DNA of 52,384 bases from Pseudobutyrivibrio xylanivorans DSM 14809 (GCF_900141825.1 NZ_FQYQ01000020.1:1-52384), one strand, 5' to 3'. Shown: positions 24,103 through 33,440, numbered from the stretch's first letter. The notes: generated by a model from the sequence alone, not told the origin. Made by a program: numbers and translations.

Positions 24103-24843
24103 ATGTTAGAAATCAAAAACCTTACCTACAGGGTTGATGATGAGGGTGATACCACTAAGGAAATCATCGATGGTCTCGACCTTACTGTAGAGGACGGAAA
24201 ATTCATTGTTATCACAGGACCAAATGGTGGTGGTAAGTCAACACTTGCCAAGCTTATCATGGGTGTTAATCAGCTTACATCAGGTCAGATTATTCTGGAT
24301 GGTGTGGATATCTCAGAGAAGAATATTACTGAGCGTGCAAAAATGGGAATCAGCTTTGCTTTCCAGGCACCAGTTCATTTCAAGGGAATCAGAGTAATTG
24401 ATTTACTTCGTCTTGCAGCAGGAGAGCACATCTCTGTTGCAGCAGCATGTGAATATCTTTCAAAGGTTGGTCTTTGCGCAAAGGATTATGTAGAGCGTGA
24501 GGTCAACGCATCACTTTCAGGTGGAGAGCTTAAGCGTATTGAAATCGCTACAGTTCTTGCACGTGGAACAAAGCTTTCTATTTTTGACGAGCCAGAGGCT
24601 GGTATCGATCTTTGGAGCTTCCAGAACCTTATTAAGGTATTTGAGAACATGAGAAAGACCATTAATGGTACTATCATCGTCATCTCACATCAGGAGCGTA
24701 TTCTTAACATTGCCGATGAAATCGTAGTTATTGAAAACGGCAAAGTAAAGAAGAAGGGACCTAAGGATGAAATCCTCCCAGAGCTTCTTGGTACATCATC
24801 AGCTGTTGGAGCAGCTTGCGAGAAGTTAGGAGGTGACCAGTAA
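24103..24843 (+). CDS. sufC: SufC, ATPase of the SUF Fe-S cluster assembly system
   Basis: 246 residues, soluble ABC ATPase. Walker A GPNGGGKST (about residues 39-47), Q-loop in SFAFQAPVHFKG (about 85-96), signature LSGGELKRIEI (about 138) and Walker B SIFDEPEAGID (about 160), where DEPEAGID rather than DEPTN is typical of SufC. It forms a complex with SufB and drives cluster assembly. AGAGGAG precedes the ATG. The last base of its stop codon is the first base of the sufB start. Confidence 0.93.
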   Translation: MLEIKNLTYRVDDEGDTTKEIIDGLDLTVEDGKFIVITGPNGGGKSTLAKLIMGVNQLTSGQIILDGVDISEKNITERAKMGISFAFQAPVHFKGIRVIDLLRLAAGEHISVAAACEYLSKVGLCAKDYVEREVNASLSGGELKRIEIATVLARGTKLSIFDEPEAGIDLWSFQNLIKVFENMRKTINGTIIVISHQERILNIADEIVVIENGKVKKKGPKDEILPELLGTSSAVGAACEKLGGDQ

Positions 24844-25766
24844 TGACACTTGATGCAATTCAAAAGAACATTTTACATGAGGTTGCAGACTTAGATAGTA
24901 TTCCACAGGGTGCTTACAATATCCGCGCTAATGGAACAAGCGCTGGTCGCAATACTACAGCAAACATTGACATTGTTACAAAGGAAGATAAGCCAGGTAT
25001 TGATATTATCGTAAAGGCTGGCACAAAGGGCGAAAGCGTTCATATCCCTGTAGTTCTTTCAGAGAGTGGACTTAAGGATATGGTATACAATGACTTTTAC
25101 ATCGGTGAAGATGCTGATGTTACTATCGTAGCTGGCTGTGGTATTCACAATTGTGGAGATCAGGATTCACAGCATGATGGTATTCATACATTCCACGTAG
25201 GAAAGAATGCCAAGGTTAAATATGTGGAGAAGCATTATGGTGAGGGCGATGGTAAAGGCGCTCGCATCCTTAATCCTGTTACCGAGGTTTACCAGGAAGA
25301 AGGCAGCTATGTAGAGATGGAGATGGTACAGATTAAGGGTGTTGATTCCACAGTCCGTACTAATCTGGCAGAGCTTAAGGAAGGTGCTACACTCCTTATC
25401 CATGAGGCGCTTATGACTCACGGCTCACAGACAGCTACTTCAGATTACAAGGTAGCACTTAATGGAGAGGGTTCTAGTGCAGACGTAGTTTCTCGTTCTG
25501 TTGCGAAGGACGATTCAGAGCAGATTTTCGAGGTTTCAATCGAAGGTAATACAGCTTGTAACGGACACGCAGCATGTGATGCTATCATCATGGGTAACGC
25601 ACACGTTGTAGCCATCCCAAAGCTCGATGCTAAAAATGTAGATGCAGCCCTTATTCATGAGGCAGCCATCGGAAAGATTGCTGGCGATCAGCTTATTAAG
25701 CTTATGTCTCTCGGTCTTACAGAGGAAGAAGCTGAAGAGCAGATTGTAGCTGGGTTCCTTAGATAA
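24843..25766 (+). CDS. sufB: SufB/SufD family scaffold protein, short form
   Basis: 307 residues, clearly shorter than E. coli-type SufB (about 490). It has the right-handed beta-helix core with VAGCGIHNCGDQDSQHDGIH (about residues 98-117) and the C-terminal helical core domain ALIHEAAIGKIAGDQLIKL (about 266-284), which binds SufC. Cysteines at about 101 and 106, and two more in the TACNGHAAC segment near 240, are candidate cluster ligands. No sufD, sufS or sufU follows, so this is a two-gene SufC-SufB set like the minimal SUF systems described in archaea and anaerobic Firmicutes. Confidence 0.88.
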   Translation: MTLDAIQKNILHEVADLDSIPQGAYNIRANGTSAGRNTTANIDIVTKEDKPGIDIIVKAGTKGESVHIPVVLSESGLKDMVYNDFYIGEDADVTIVAGCGIHNCGDQDSQHDGIHTFHVGKNAKVKYVEKHYGEGDGKGARILNPVTEVYQEEGSYVEMEMVQIKGVDSTVRTNLAELKEGATLLIHEALMTHGSQTATSDYKVALNGEGSSADVVSRSVAKDDSEQIFEVSIEGNTACNGHAACDAIIMGNAHVVAIPKLDAKNVDAALIHEAAIGKIAGDQLIKLMSLGLTEEEAEEQIVAGFLR

Positions 25767-25772
25767 TGTGTT

Positions 25773-25842
25773 GGGAAACTGTCACCGAAGGTGACCGATG
25801 AGGGGTAAAAACCTCATACTGTCCCTTAGTGAACAATCTAAG
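25773..25842 (+). ncRNA. Unassigned structured RNA element after sufB
   Basis: Within 70 bases: GTCACC/GGTGAC (25781-25786/25790-25795, loop GAA), ATGAGG/CCTCAT (25798-25803/25812-25817), a closing GGGA (25773-25776) with TCCC (25822-25825), and CTTAG/CTAAG (25825-25829/25838-25842). Together they suggest a three-way junction, with ACTGTC repeated at 25778 and 25818. No T-run follows, so it is not a terminator. It lies upstream of a hairpin that hides the next gene's ribosome binding site. No riboswitch consensus known to me fits. Confidence 0.4.
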
Positions 25843-25879
25843 AATTTAATATCTATTCTTTGTGTATTTTAGTTTTCAA

Positions 25880-25927
25880 CCCTCCAAAGGTGGTAGTATG
25901 AGATTGCTAACCTATGGAGGGTTTTTA
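25880..25927 (+). promoter_or_regulatory. Terminator-like hairpin sequestering the RBS of the next gene
   Basis: CCCTCCA (25880-25886) pairs with TGGAGGG (25915-25921), with GGT/ACC inside, followed by TTTTTAT. The right arm contains GGAGG, the Shine-Dalgarno for ATG 25929. When formed, the hairpin would both end transcription and block translation. Confidence 0.6.
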
Positions 25928-25928
25928 T

Positions 25929-26291
25929 ATGGCTATAGCACCTATTAGTGGAATAAATTCATATATGTCTACCGCAAGTATTCAGCCTATGAGTTATGCA
26001 GTAGAGAATGAAGCAGAGGTTTCAGATGTGTTTGCTGCTGAGGTAACAAAAAACACTGCTGGTGTAAATGGAGCTAATCCTGTTCAATATCCTAATGCCA
26101 ATGTAAAGACAGAGTCTATTGAAAAGGAACAGCTCATTGATCCTACAGCTATGCTTGAGCAGAGAAGGAGAACTGCAAGTGCATTCAATGAGATTGCATC
26201 TCAGTTCAGAACAGCCAACACAGGTTACAGCAAGGCAGGTATCGGAAATTCCTACGGACTTGCAGGAAATAGATTTGATGCTTTTGCTTAA
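25929..26291 (+). CDS. Small unknown protein under hairpin control
   Basis: 120 residues, no signal or membrane helix. Composition is Ala, Asn, Ser and Thr rich and looks mostly disordered apart from a helical part (about 70-95, with TAMLEQRRRTASAFNEIASQ). I do not recognise it. ATG 25929 is chosen over an in-frame ATG at 25914 because GGAGG sits eight bases before it and the earlier ATG lies inside the hairpin arm. It is a single gene between the hairpin and its own terminator. The N-terminus with small residues and the central helix recall small flagellar or export-substrate proteins, but this is only an impression. Confidence 0.55.
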   Translation: MAIAPISGINSYMSTASIQPMSYAVENEAEVSDVFAAEVTKNTAGVNGANPVQYPNANVKTESIEKEQLIDPTAMLEQRRRTASAFNEIASQFRTANTGYSKAGIGNSYGLAGNRFDAFA

Positions 26292-26313
26292 TTGAATAAT
26301 GAATGGCATATAA

Positions 26314-26346
26314 AGGGCTAATGTGAGATTCACATTGGCCCTTAAT
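26314..26346 (+). terminator. Intrinsic terminator
   Basis: AGGGCTAATGTGA (26314-26326) pairs with TCACATTGGCCCT (26330-26342) with one wobble, followed by TAATTATT. Confidence 0.8.
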
Positions 26347-26488
26347 TATTTATGACAAGAAAAATTCATTTCTTAGTTTTTTTAAAATAAAATACACATT
26401 TAATAAACAATTTGTTTGGATTTGTTTGGTACATTGGGAGTGATGTAATGGGGTGATTTATATTTTTTAACTGGATCGGGAGGTTTTT

Positions 26489-28540
26489 ATGCGATTCAAG
26501 AAACTTTCAGTACGGATAACCTTATATATTGTTATTGCTACATCTATAGGCATAATTATGCAGAATCTCATAGCATCTTACAGCATGTTCAATATGATGC
26601 AGGATAATGCAGAAAAAACCTTGACGGGATTAGTTGAGCAAATTACAGCACGTCTTGATGCATACACTCAGAAGCAGTATGCATATCTGGATGGGTTTAT
26701 GATTTCAAAGGAGATGTCATCACTGAAGGAATTACCAGATGACCCGGCTATACAGGAAACTGCTGAGATATATACAAAAGATTTTATGGAAGCTATTCCA
26801 AATAGTAAGAGTCTATTCTATGTGGAATACAATGGAAAGGTATTGACCCATACACGACCTGATATGATAGGCTATCAAAATGACCCTGAGCTGATTAAGA
26901 TGATTCAGGGACTCTATTATAATACTGAAGGAAAAACAGTTTATAATAGCGTTACAGCAGTATCGCCAGCCACAGGAGATATAAGCCTTGTTTTTGCTCG
27001 CTCATCATATAAAAATAATGGTCAGCCAGCAGGCTATTGTTCTGTTGAAATAGATAAAACAGAGTTCTATGATTTGCTGGAACAAGGAATTCATCTTGCA
27101 GATAACCAGGATGTCATTTTGACAGGAATCAGAAATCCTGTAGTTTATTATTCCAACAACCCAGAAGAAATTACATTAGCACCAGAAAATCCAGCTGTCT
27201 TGTCTATAATGGAAAAGGTGTCGGCTGGTACTTATGAAACAATAGAAGGCGTTGTTCGTTACAATCAGGTTGGTACTAATCGACCTATGTATGGATATTA
27301 TGAGTACTTGCCAGCGAATGACTGGCTATTGTTTGTTGGAACAGATATAAATGAGTTTTATGGGCAGGCATATGCCACCACAAACAAAATGATAATTAAC
27401 GGATTAGTGATTATTATTTTGATTGGTTTGTTACTAGTATTATTAATTGGCCATATGATTAAGCCAATTACAAAGATACAGGAGGCATTGGCGAAAGTTG
27501 CAGCGTTAGATTTAAGTGATAACAATGAAATTGCTGGATTTGAAAAGCGAGCGGATGAAATAGGAAAGCTTGCTGCCGACACTAAGCGAGTAATTTTCAG
27601 CTTGCGAGGCGCCGTGAGTGTGTTCAAGGAATACAGCAATGTAATGGATGATAGTGCAGGTAATTTGGATGATGCGTCAAAGGTATTAGCTAATATTACC
27701 GCTGAGAATAAAGATATAGCCGATAATTTGGCAGTAAAAATTAATGAGACAAATGAAGCTATTGAAACAGTTCATGCAGAAATAGAGAATATTGTTTCTT
27801 TGGTTGATGAGGTATCTACGAAGGTTGAAGAGGGGCAGTCAGATTCGGAAGAGTTAATCAAATCCGCCTCAGAAATTAACGAAAAGATTAATGACGAAAT
27901 TCAAAAGAATATGGCTACACTTCAAGAAACAATGGCATCTATGCAGGAGGCACTTGAAAGCCTGAAGGCTGTTGAACAGATTAATGTGCTTGCAGAAGAT
28001 ATTATGTCAATAACTTCGCAGACAAACCTGTTGTCATTGAATGCATCAATTGAGGCAGCTAGAGCAGGTGAAGCGGGACGTGGCTTTGCAGTTGTTGCAG
28101 GAGAAATTGGAGCTTTGGCAGACCAGTCTAAGGAAACAGCAATGAACATTACGGAAATAGTTGCAGCAAGCAATGAATCTGTAGTCAATGTAAGAAATCA
28201 GGTTTCAAATCTTATTGATTTCATAAAAAATGATGTCATTTCAAGCTTTGAGATATTCTCCGCACAGAGTCAGCATTATGATGAGGGTATATCTACTATC
28301 AAGCAGGCTGTGGCTGATATAGGAGATGTAATGAATAATTTATCAGCATCGATTGATGAGATTGCAAAACAGATCGAATCTGTAAATGATGCATCTGTAG
28401 AAAATACAGAAGGCGTTGCAAGTATCTTAGGAAAGAATACTCAGACTGATGAACTTTCTCAAGGTATTGAGAATCTGGCTAATGAAACAAAGAATAATGC
28501 AAATGATTTGAAGGTAGCCATTAATCAGTTTAATGTTTGA
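26489..28540 (+). CDS. Methyl-accepting chemotaxis protein
   Basis: 683 residues. First membrane helix at about 10-30, a double-Cache-like extracellular sensor (about 35-295, with RPDMIGYQNDPE and PANDWLLFVGTD strands), second membrane helix 301-324, a HAMP domain (about 325-378) and a long cytoplasmic coiled coil. The CheA/CheW-binding tip is intact: TSQTNLLSLNASIEAARAGE and GRGFAVVAGEIGALADQS (about 510-545). No CheW-tail pentapeptide is present. It senses a small ligand, probably a carboxylate or amino acid as usual for dCache, but the ligand cannot be read from sequence. GGGAGG precedes the ATG. No other chemotaxis gene is nearby. Confidence 0.93.
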   Translation: MRFKKLSVRITLYIVIATSIGIIMQNLIASYSMFNMMQDNAEKTLTGLVEQITARLDAYTQKQYAYLDGFMISKEMSSLKELPDDPAIQETAEIYTKDFMEAIPNSKSLFYVEYNGKVLTHTRPDMIGYQNDPELIKMIQGLYYNTEGKTVYNSVTAVSPATGDISLVFARSSYKNNGQPAGYCSVEIDKTEFYDLLEQGIHLADNQDVILTGIRNPVVYYSNNPEEITLAPENPAVLSIMEKVSAGTYETIEGVVRYNQVGTNRPMYGYYEYLPANDWLLFVGTDINEFYGQAYATTNKMIINGLVIIILIGLLLVLLIGHMIKPITKIQEALAKVAALDLSDNNEIAGFEKRADEIGKLAADTKRVIFSLRGAVSVFKEYSNVMDDSAGNLDDASKVLANITAENKDIADNLAVKINETNEAIETVHAEIENIVSLVDEVSTKVEEGQSDSEELIKSASEINEKINDEIQKNMATLQETMASMQEALESLKAVEQINVLAEDIMSITSQTNLLSLNASIEAARAGEAGRGFAVVAGEIGALADQSKETAMNITEIVAASNESVVNVRNQVSNLIDFIKNDVISSFEIFSAQSQHYDEGISTIKQAVADIGDVMNNLSASIDEIAKQIESVNDASVENTEGVASILGKNTQTDELSQGIENLANETKNNANDLKVAINQFNV

Positions 28541-28558
28541 TTAATAAGTGCTGTAGTT

Positions 28559-28588
28559 GAGGCAAGAGCAAAGGCTCTTGCCTCTTTT
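28559..28588 (+). terminator. Intrinsic terminator after the chemotaxis gene
   Basis: GAGGCAAGAGC (28559-28569) pairs perfectly with GCTCTTGCCTC (28574-28584), then TTTT. Confidence 0.9.
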
Positions 28589-28703
28589 ATGTATTTATTG
28601 TGAATTTTTAACCAGCTTTGTTGAACTGTGAATTTACGAGAACTATAATCAAGCTGAAAAGGGTCCAATTTGGACGTTAAAATGAATGGGGGTGAATTTT
28701 TTT

Positions 28704-30164
28704 ATGATCAGCTTTCTAGTTTGTTTAGCAGTACTCATCGGTGGCTACTTTGTTTATGGCAGAATTGTCGAGGGTATTTATGGCCCTGACGACAGAGAAA
28801 CTCCTGCGGTACGAATCAACGATGGTGTTGATTTTGTAGTAATGCCTAAATGGAAGCTGTTCCTTATCCAGCTTTTAAATATCGCTGGACTTGGACCTAT
28901 CTATGGTGCATTAGCAGGTGCTCAGTGGGGTACATCAGTATTTTTATGGATTACACTTGGTACTATTCTTGCAGGTGGTGTTCATGATTTTTCTGTAGGA
29001 TTTATGAGCATGCGTCATGATGGTGCAAGTGTTTCTGAGCTTACAGGAATTTATCTTGGAAACATAATGAAGACTATTATGCGAATTTTCAGCGTTGTCC
29101 TTCTTGTTATGGTAGGTACAGTTTTTGCAGTTGGACCAGCTGGTTTGATTTCACTTTTGATTGGTAATCACGGAGGCAGCGGCCTTCTCACTAATACATA
29201 TTTCTGGCTTGCAATCATATTGGTTTATTATTTCATAGCAACATTTATTCCAATCGATAAGATTATTGGAAAGCTCTATCCAGTATTTGGTATTTGTCTA
29301 TTAGTAATGGCTGTTGGTGTTGCAATTGGTATCTTTACTCATGGATATTCTATTCCTGAGATTGAGTTTGCAAATCTTCATCCATCAACTACACCTATCT
29401 GGCCAATGATGTTTGTATCAGTCGCTTGCGGCGCTATTTCAGGCTTCCATGCAACACAGTCTCCACTTATGGCTCGATGCTGTAAATCAGAGAAAGAAAG
29501 TCATATGGTATTCTATGGCGCTATGGTATGTGAAGGTGTAATCGCTCTTATTTGGGCAGCAGCAGGTAGTGCAGTTTATGCAAGAACTGGCGGATTGACA
29601 GTAGGATTAACAGAGATGCTTGCAAATGGTCAGGCAACTTGCGTATACGATATTTGCACAAAGACAATGGGCGGAGTAGGAATCATTCTTGCTATGCTTG
29701 GTGTTATTGCATGTCCTATTACTTCAGGTGATACAGCATTCCGTTCAGCAAGACTTGTTATTGCAGACTGGTTCAAGATTGAGCAGAAGCAGTATCGTAA
29801 TCGTTTATACATCTGCGTACCTCTTCTTGCAGCAGGCGCATTAATCAGCCAGTTAAATTACGGTGTAATCTGGAGATACTTCAGCTGGTCAAATCAGACA
29901 CTTGCTATGATAGCTCTTTGGACAGCATCAATGTACTTATACAAGAATGCAAAGAATTACTGGATTACAGTTGTACCAGCAACATTCATGTCAGCTGTAT
30001 CAGTTACATATTTCTTCTGCGCACCAGAGTGCTTACATTTATCGACAGCGATAGCTTATCCAATCGGACTGGTAGCAGCACTTGTATTCTTAGGATTATT
30101 CTTCCATGCAACTGCTGAACATCATGAGTTATTTAAGCATTTTCATTTGTTCCATCATACCTAA
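28704..30164 (+). CDS. CstA-family carbon starvation/peptide or pyruvate transporter
   Basis: 486 residues and about 13-14 membrane helices. Family marks are GLGPIYGALAGAQWG (about residue 60-75), the following GTILAGGVHDF, and SGDTAFRSARL (about 345). It is shorter than E. coli CstA (about 700), as usual in clostridia. CstA relatives import peptides or pyruvate during carbon limitation. An upstream in-frame ATG at 28686 would add six residues, but GGGGTGA (28689-28695) fits ATG 28704. It stands alone between two terminators. Confidence 0.9.
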   Translation: MISFLVCLAVLIGGYFVYGRIVEGIYGPDDRETPAVRINDGVDFVVMPKWKLFLIQLLNIAGLGPIYGALAGAQWGTSVFLWITLGTILAGGVHDFSVGFMSMRHDGASVSELTGIYLGNIMKTIMRIFSVVLLVMVGTVFAVGPAGLISLLIGNHGGSGLLTNTYFWLAIILVYYFIATFIPIDKIIGKLYPVFGICLLVMAVGVAIGIFTHGYSIPEIEFANLHPSTTPIWPMMFVSVACGAISGFHATQSPLMARCCKSEKESHMVFYGAMVCEGVIALIWAAAGSAVYARTGGLTVGLTEMLANGQATCVYDICTKTMGGVGIILAMLGVIACPITSGDTAFRSARLVIADWFKIEQKQYRNRLYICVPLLAAGALISQLNYGVIWRYFSWSNQTLAMIALWTASMYLYKNAKNYWITVVPATFMSAVSVTYFFCAPECLHLSTAIAYPIGLVAALVFLGLFFHATAEHHELFKHFHLFHHT

Positions 30165-30208
30165 AGGACAGGTGATGTAGATAAACAGAACTAAATAGTT
30201 TGTTAGAA

Positions 30209-30238
30209 AGAGGCCATAGAAATATGGTCTCTTTTTTG
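30209..30238 (+). terminator. Intrinsic terminator after the cstA-like gene
   Basis: AGAGGCCATA (30209-30218) pairs with TATGGTCTCT (30223-30232) with one wobble, GAAA loop, then TTTTTT. Confidence 0.9.
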
Positions 30239-30373
30239 GTGTAAAAAAGATTGTTTTAAATATTAAATGACGCTTTAAAGTGCTAAATAGATATGGTACA
30301 ATCCAAATATTATGTGGATGAAAATGTTAATGTGAATAGTAACATGTATATCTACGATATTCGGAGGAGAATA

Positions 30374-31699
30374 ATGGACAACAAAAAGATTGGCTACAAG
30401 GACGTATTCACTCAGACTGAATATGTCAAAATGATGTTTGCAGCACTTATTAACAGATTTGGTGATTCTATTGATGCAATTGCCAGCACATGGATTGTTT
30501 ATCAGCTTACCAGCTCTGCAGCATGGTCTGCTTTGATTTTCGGTATAAATAATCTTCCTACAGTAGTAGTGACTCCACTTGCAGGAGCATGGGTAGAGGG
30601 AAGAAATAAAAAGAGAATAATGATAGTGACAGATTTAATTAGAGCAGTAGTTGTGGCTGCCGTTGCGTCACTATTTTTATTTGGTCTTTTACAGCCATGG
30701 ATGCTTCTTATTTCTACAATTACTATCTCAACAGCTGAAGCTTTTAGAGGCCCAGCTAACACAGCAATTACTCCTAACATACTTGATGAAGAAATGTATG
30801 AATTTGGGATGTCATTAAAGGATTCATTATCCCAGATTGTTCAGCTTATTGGTTTGGGCTGTGCTGCCGGAATTATAGCGCTTATTGGCATCTCAGGTGC
30901 ATTATATATTGATATGGCTACATTTATCATGTCAGCTGCAATAATAATATTCGTGAATACGAAGGAGGCAGTTACTGAAAAAGTAGCGTTTAATGCAAAG
31001 AACTATGTGACTGACCTTGTAGAAGGTGTTAAGTATGTTTCAAAGGAAGCAGTTATTGTGTTCTTCTTGTGGTTCTCAGTATTCATTAATGCAGTGTTAG
31101 TACCACTTAATGGTTTACAAGCACCAATGGTAGAAGAAATTCTTCATAGTGGGGTAGAGGCATTATCAGTTTTCTCAATTGCATTTACTGTAGGTATGCT
31201 TTTGGGAGCAGTGGTATTTCCATATGTATCAAGGATATTGGGAAATGTTGCAATATTTTGGGGAATGGGAATTATGATTAGTGGATATTATATACTTTTG
31301 GTAGTATTACAGCCATTGTATGTAAATCAGTGGGTGACATATGCGATATTATCAGTATTATCAGTCCTTACAGGTATGATAATAGCCATAGCTAATTCAA
31401 TGACTAGTGTAGTATTTATGAAAAAAGTTAAGAAGGAATATATCGCCAGAGCAGCAGCTATCGCTACATCGGTTTGTGTTGCAGCTATGCCAATAACATC
31501 ATTCCTAGTTAGTGCTGTTGTTACAGTAGTATCAGTTAAGGCAATCTTTATTGTCAGTGGTATTTTGGCATTTCTTGTAACAGCGCTTATGTCTAGAAAA
31601 GCATATCTTCTTAGTGATGATGAACCAGCTTCAGCTATATCATGTGAAGAGTCAGTTGAAACTGATGTAGAAGTTAATTCAATTGAGGAAGCCATATAA
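30374..31699 (+). CDS. Major facilitator superfamily exporter
   Basis: 441 residues, twelve membrane helices, with a charged loop in the middle. The LAGAWVEGRNKKRIMIVTDL segment (about residues 72-91) is the loop 2-3 signature G-x-x-x-D/E-R-x-x-R/K-K of drug:H+ antiporters of the MefA/EntS group. It likely exports a macrolide-, siderophore- or peptide-like compound; the substrate is not determinable. An upstream frame starts at 30293, but GGAGGA six bases ahead of ATG 30374 decides the start. It ends at a two-way terminator facing the esterase gene. Confidence 0.87.
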   Translation: MDNKKIGYKDVFTQTEYVKMMFAALINRFGDSIDAIASTWIVYQLTSSAAWSALIFGINNLPTVVVTPLAGAWVEGRNKKRIMIVTDLIRAVVVAAVASLFLFGLLQPWMLLISTITISTAEAFRGPANTAITPNILDEEMYEFGMSLKDSLSQIVQLIGLGCAAGIIALIGISGALYIDMATFIMSAAIIIFVNTKEAVTEKVAFNAKNYVTDLVEGVKYVSKEAVIVFFLWFSVFINAVLVPLNGLQAPMVEEILHSGVEALSVFSIAFTVGMLLGAVVFPYVSRILGNVAIFWGMGIMISGYYILLVVLQPLYVNQWVTYAILSVLSVLTGMIIAIANSMTSVVFMKKVKKEYIARAAAIATSVCVAAMPITSFLVSAVVTVVSVKAIFIVSGILAFLVTALMSRKAYLLSDDEPASAISCEESVETDVEVNSIEEAI

Positions 31700-31704
31700 A
31701 CTAT

Positions 31705-31738
31705 AAAGGGGCGGTACATTATGTGCCACCCCTTTTAA
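31705..31738. terminator. Bidirectional terminator between convergent genes
   Basis: AAAGGGG-x-GGTACA (31705-31718) pairs with TGTGCC-x-CCCCTTT (31722-31735), one mismatch and one wobble, with T-rich flanks on both strands. Confidence 0.75.
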
Positions 31739-31742
31739 ATGA

Positions 31743-33440
31743 TTATTTATTCTTATAGTAGTTGTCTAATGTAGATGAGAACCATCTTCCATTAAGAACG
31801 TTTTTACCCATAAGGTCCTTTACATCATCTGAAACAATATTGTCTGAGTTCATCTGACCAATAATCTTTCCATATGATGAAGAGACATTTTCAAGAGAAA
31901 CAATAGCGTTATTAGCATCAGCATCAAGGACTAGTGATACAGGATTAGAGCTTGTCCAATTGCTCCACTTATCTAAGCCAGCGCCATTTGGATTGCCAGT
32001 AGCAATAAAGTTTGTAAGATACTGATCAAATACATGCGCCATATTCTGGTAGCCTGTAGCACTAAAATCAGCAAAGCTTCCGTAAGAATGATTATCTGTA
32101 AGCATAGGTACAAATATTCCGTGGAAGGAACCCATTAATGGTATTCTGGTTGCACTGTTATTGCTACCGTATCTTACCTGACAGAGGTACATGTTGTTTT
32201 TATATTTGCCATACATTTCTTCAGCAGAGCACTGTGCATTGAAGATTCTGTACATTTCTGAACCGTACTCAATAGAATATGATTTAGCAAGATCCTGAGT
32301 TTTTGCATCAAAAGCCTTCATATCAGCTCCTGAGAAATATCCATCATACGCAGAGAATAAACTGAATTCTGTTTCACCTGTAAGCATTAATACAGGAACA
32401 CTGTTGAACTTAGTTGTCTTGAAGCCTTCTGAAGGAATGACAACATCATCAGCATATAAATGAGGGAACACGCTCATTCTGATGCCTGCGTTTGACATAA
32501 GCTGGCAGAGACGGTCAGCACCGATTCCTTTCATGTATGTAACTACAGCTGGGTCATTAGATAATAACCATGTTTTAGCTGTTTCTATATCAGCAAATAA
32601 GCCATCCTCTACTGCTAAAGGAGCAACAGCTTTAGCCATGATTTCAGCACTTTCATCCTTGTCAGCGACTGTCATACCACCTGAGTAAACTACAGCCTTA
32701 TCAAATTTGCCTTCGAAAAGTGGACTGATAAGCATAGCCATTACATCACGACCACCAGCAGAAAAACCAGATACAGTGATGTTGTTAGGATTTCCGCCGA
32801 ACTGTGCAATGTTATTTTTCACCCAGTCGAGAGCCATTGCGATATCTAACATAGCATAGTTGCCAGTAGAACCTTCTGTTGTATGGAAAGCTGGGAGTGC
32901 ATTAAATCCAAGAATTCCAAGACGATAGTTAAGAGAAACATAGATGCAATTTTCATCTACAGTAATTTGAGTACCGTCAATCTCTGTTGAGCTTCCAGTC
33001 TGATTGTTTCCGCCGTGGATATAAACCATAACTGGAAGATTTTCTGCATTGGCTGGAGCATAGACATCAAGGTTTAGACAGTCTTCAGAACCAGAGACTA
33101 CTGTCTTTCCAGTTGCATAATCCTTTCCGCTTTGGATAGCCTTGTTGCCAAGCTTTGAGCAGTCTAATGGTGTAGCCCAGCTTGTAGGAGCAGTAGGAGC
33201 AGCCCATCTTAAATCACCAGTAGGTGCAGCAGCGTATGGGATAGAATACCATACATTACATGTGTCGGTGCTGGTTCCTTTAACAGCACCATATTGTGTC
33301 TGTTTTACAAGTGATGTAGCAGCTACGTCTTTTTCAACGCTAATGGTTGCTTCTGGAGCAGCCAATACTGTTAGACTCGAGCTGCTAACCATTGCAATGG
33401 CAAGTGATAATGCCATAATTCTTGATAACCTCTTTTTCAT
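31743..33440 (-). CDS. Secreted type-B carboxylesterase
   Basis: 565 residues. Signal peptide about 1-28 (MKKRLSRI, hydrophobic core, VLAA cleavage). The carboxylesterase type-B features are in order: GSEDCLNLDVYAP (about 116-128), the oxyanion HGG in VYIHGGNN, nucleophile Ser227 in GFSAGG (most relatives have GESAGG), a candidate acid in TGETEFS and the catalytic His in GSFHGIFVP. It would cleave esters outside the cell, such as acetyl or phenolic groups on plant polymers. GGAG ahead of ATG 33440 is better than the site for an ATG seven codons upstream. The promoter is of MerR type and shared with a divergent MerR gene. Confidence 0.85.
   Translation of the reverse strand: MKKRLSRIMALSLAIAMVSSSSLTVLAAPEATISVEKDVAATSLVKQTQYGAVKGTSTDTCNVWYSIPYAAAPTGDLRWAAPTAPTSWATPLDCSKLGNKAIQSGKDYATGKTVVSGSEDCLNLDVYAPANAENLPVMVYIHGGNNQTGSSTEIDGTQITVDENCIYVSLNYRLGILGFNALPAFHTTEGSTGNYAMLDIAMALDWVKNNIAQFGGNPNNITVSGFSAGGRDVMAMLISPLFEGKFDKAVVYSGGMTVADKDESAEIMAKAVAPLAVEDGLFADIETAKTWLLSNDPAVVTYMKGIGADRLCQLMSNAGIRMSVFPHLYADDVVIPSEGFKTTKFNSVPVLMLTGETEFSLFSAYDGYFSGADMKAFDAKTQDLAKSYSIEYGSEMYRIFNAQCSAEEMYGKYKNNMYLCQVRYGSNNSATRIPLMGSFHGIFVPMLTDNHSYGSFADFSATGYQNMAHVFDQYLTNFIATGNPNGAGLDKWSNWTSSNPVSLVLDADANNAIVSLENVSSSYGKIIGQMNSDNIVSDDVKDLMGKNVLNGRWFSSTLDNYYKNK

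Noticed and set aside
25771-25830. Hammerhead ribozyme or c-di-GMP riboswitch
   Set aside because: A CGATGA and a GGAAAC are present, but the order and remaining core bases of either class do not fit.
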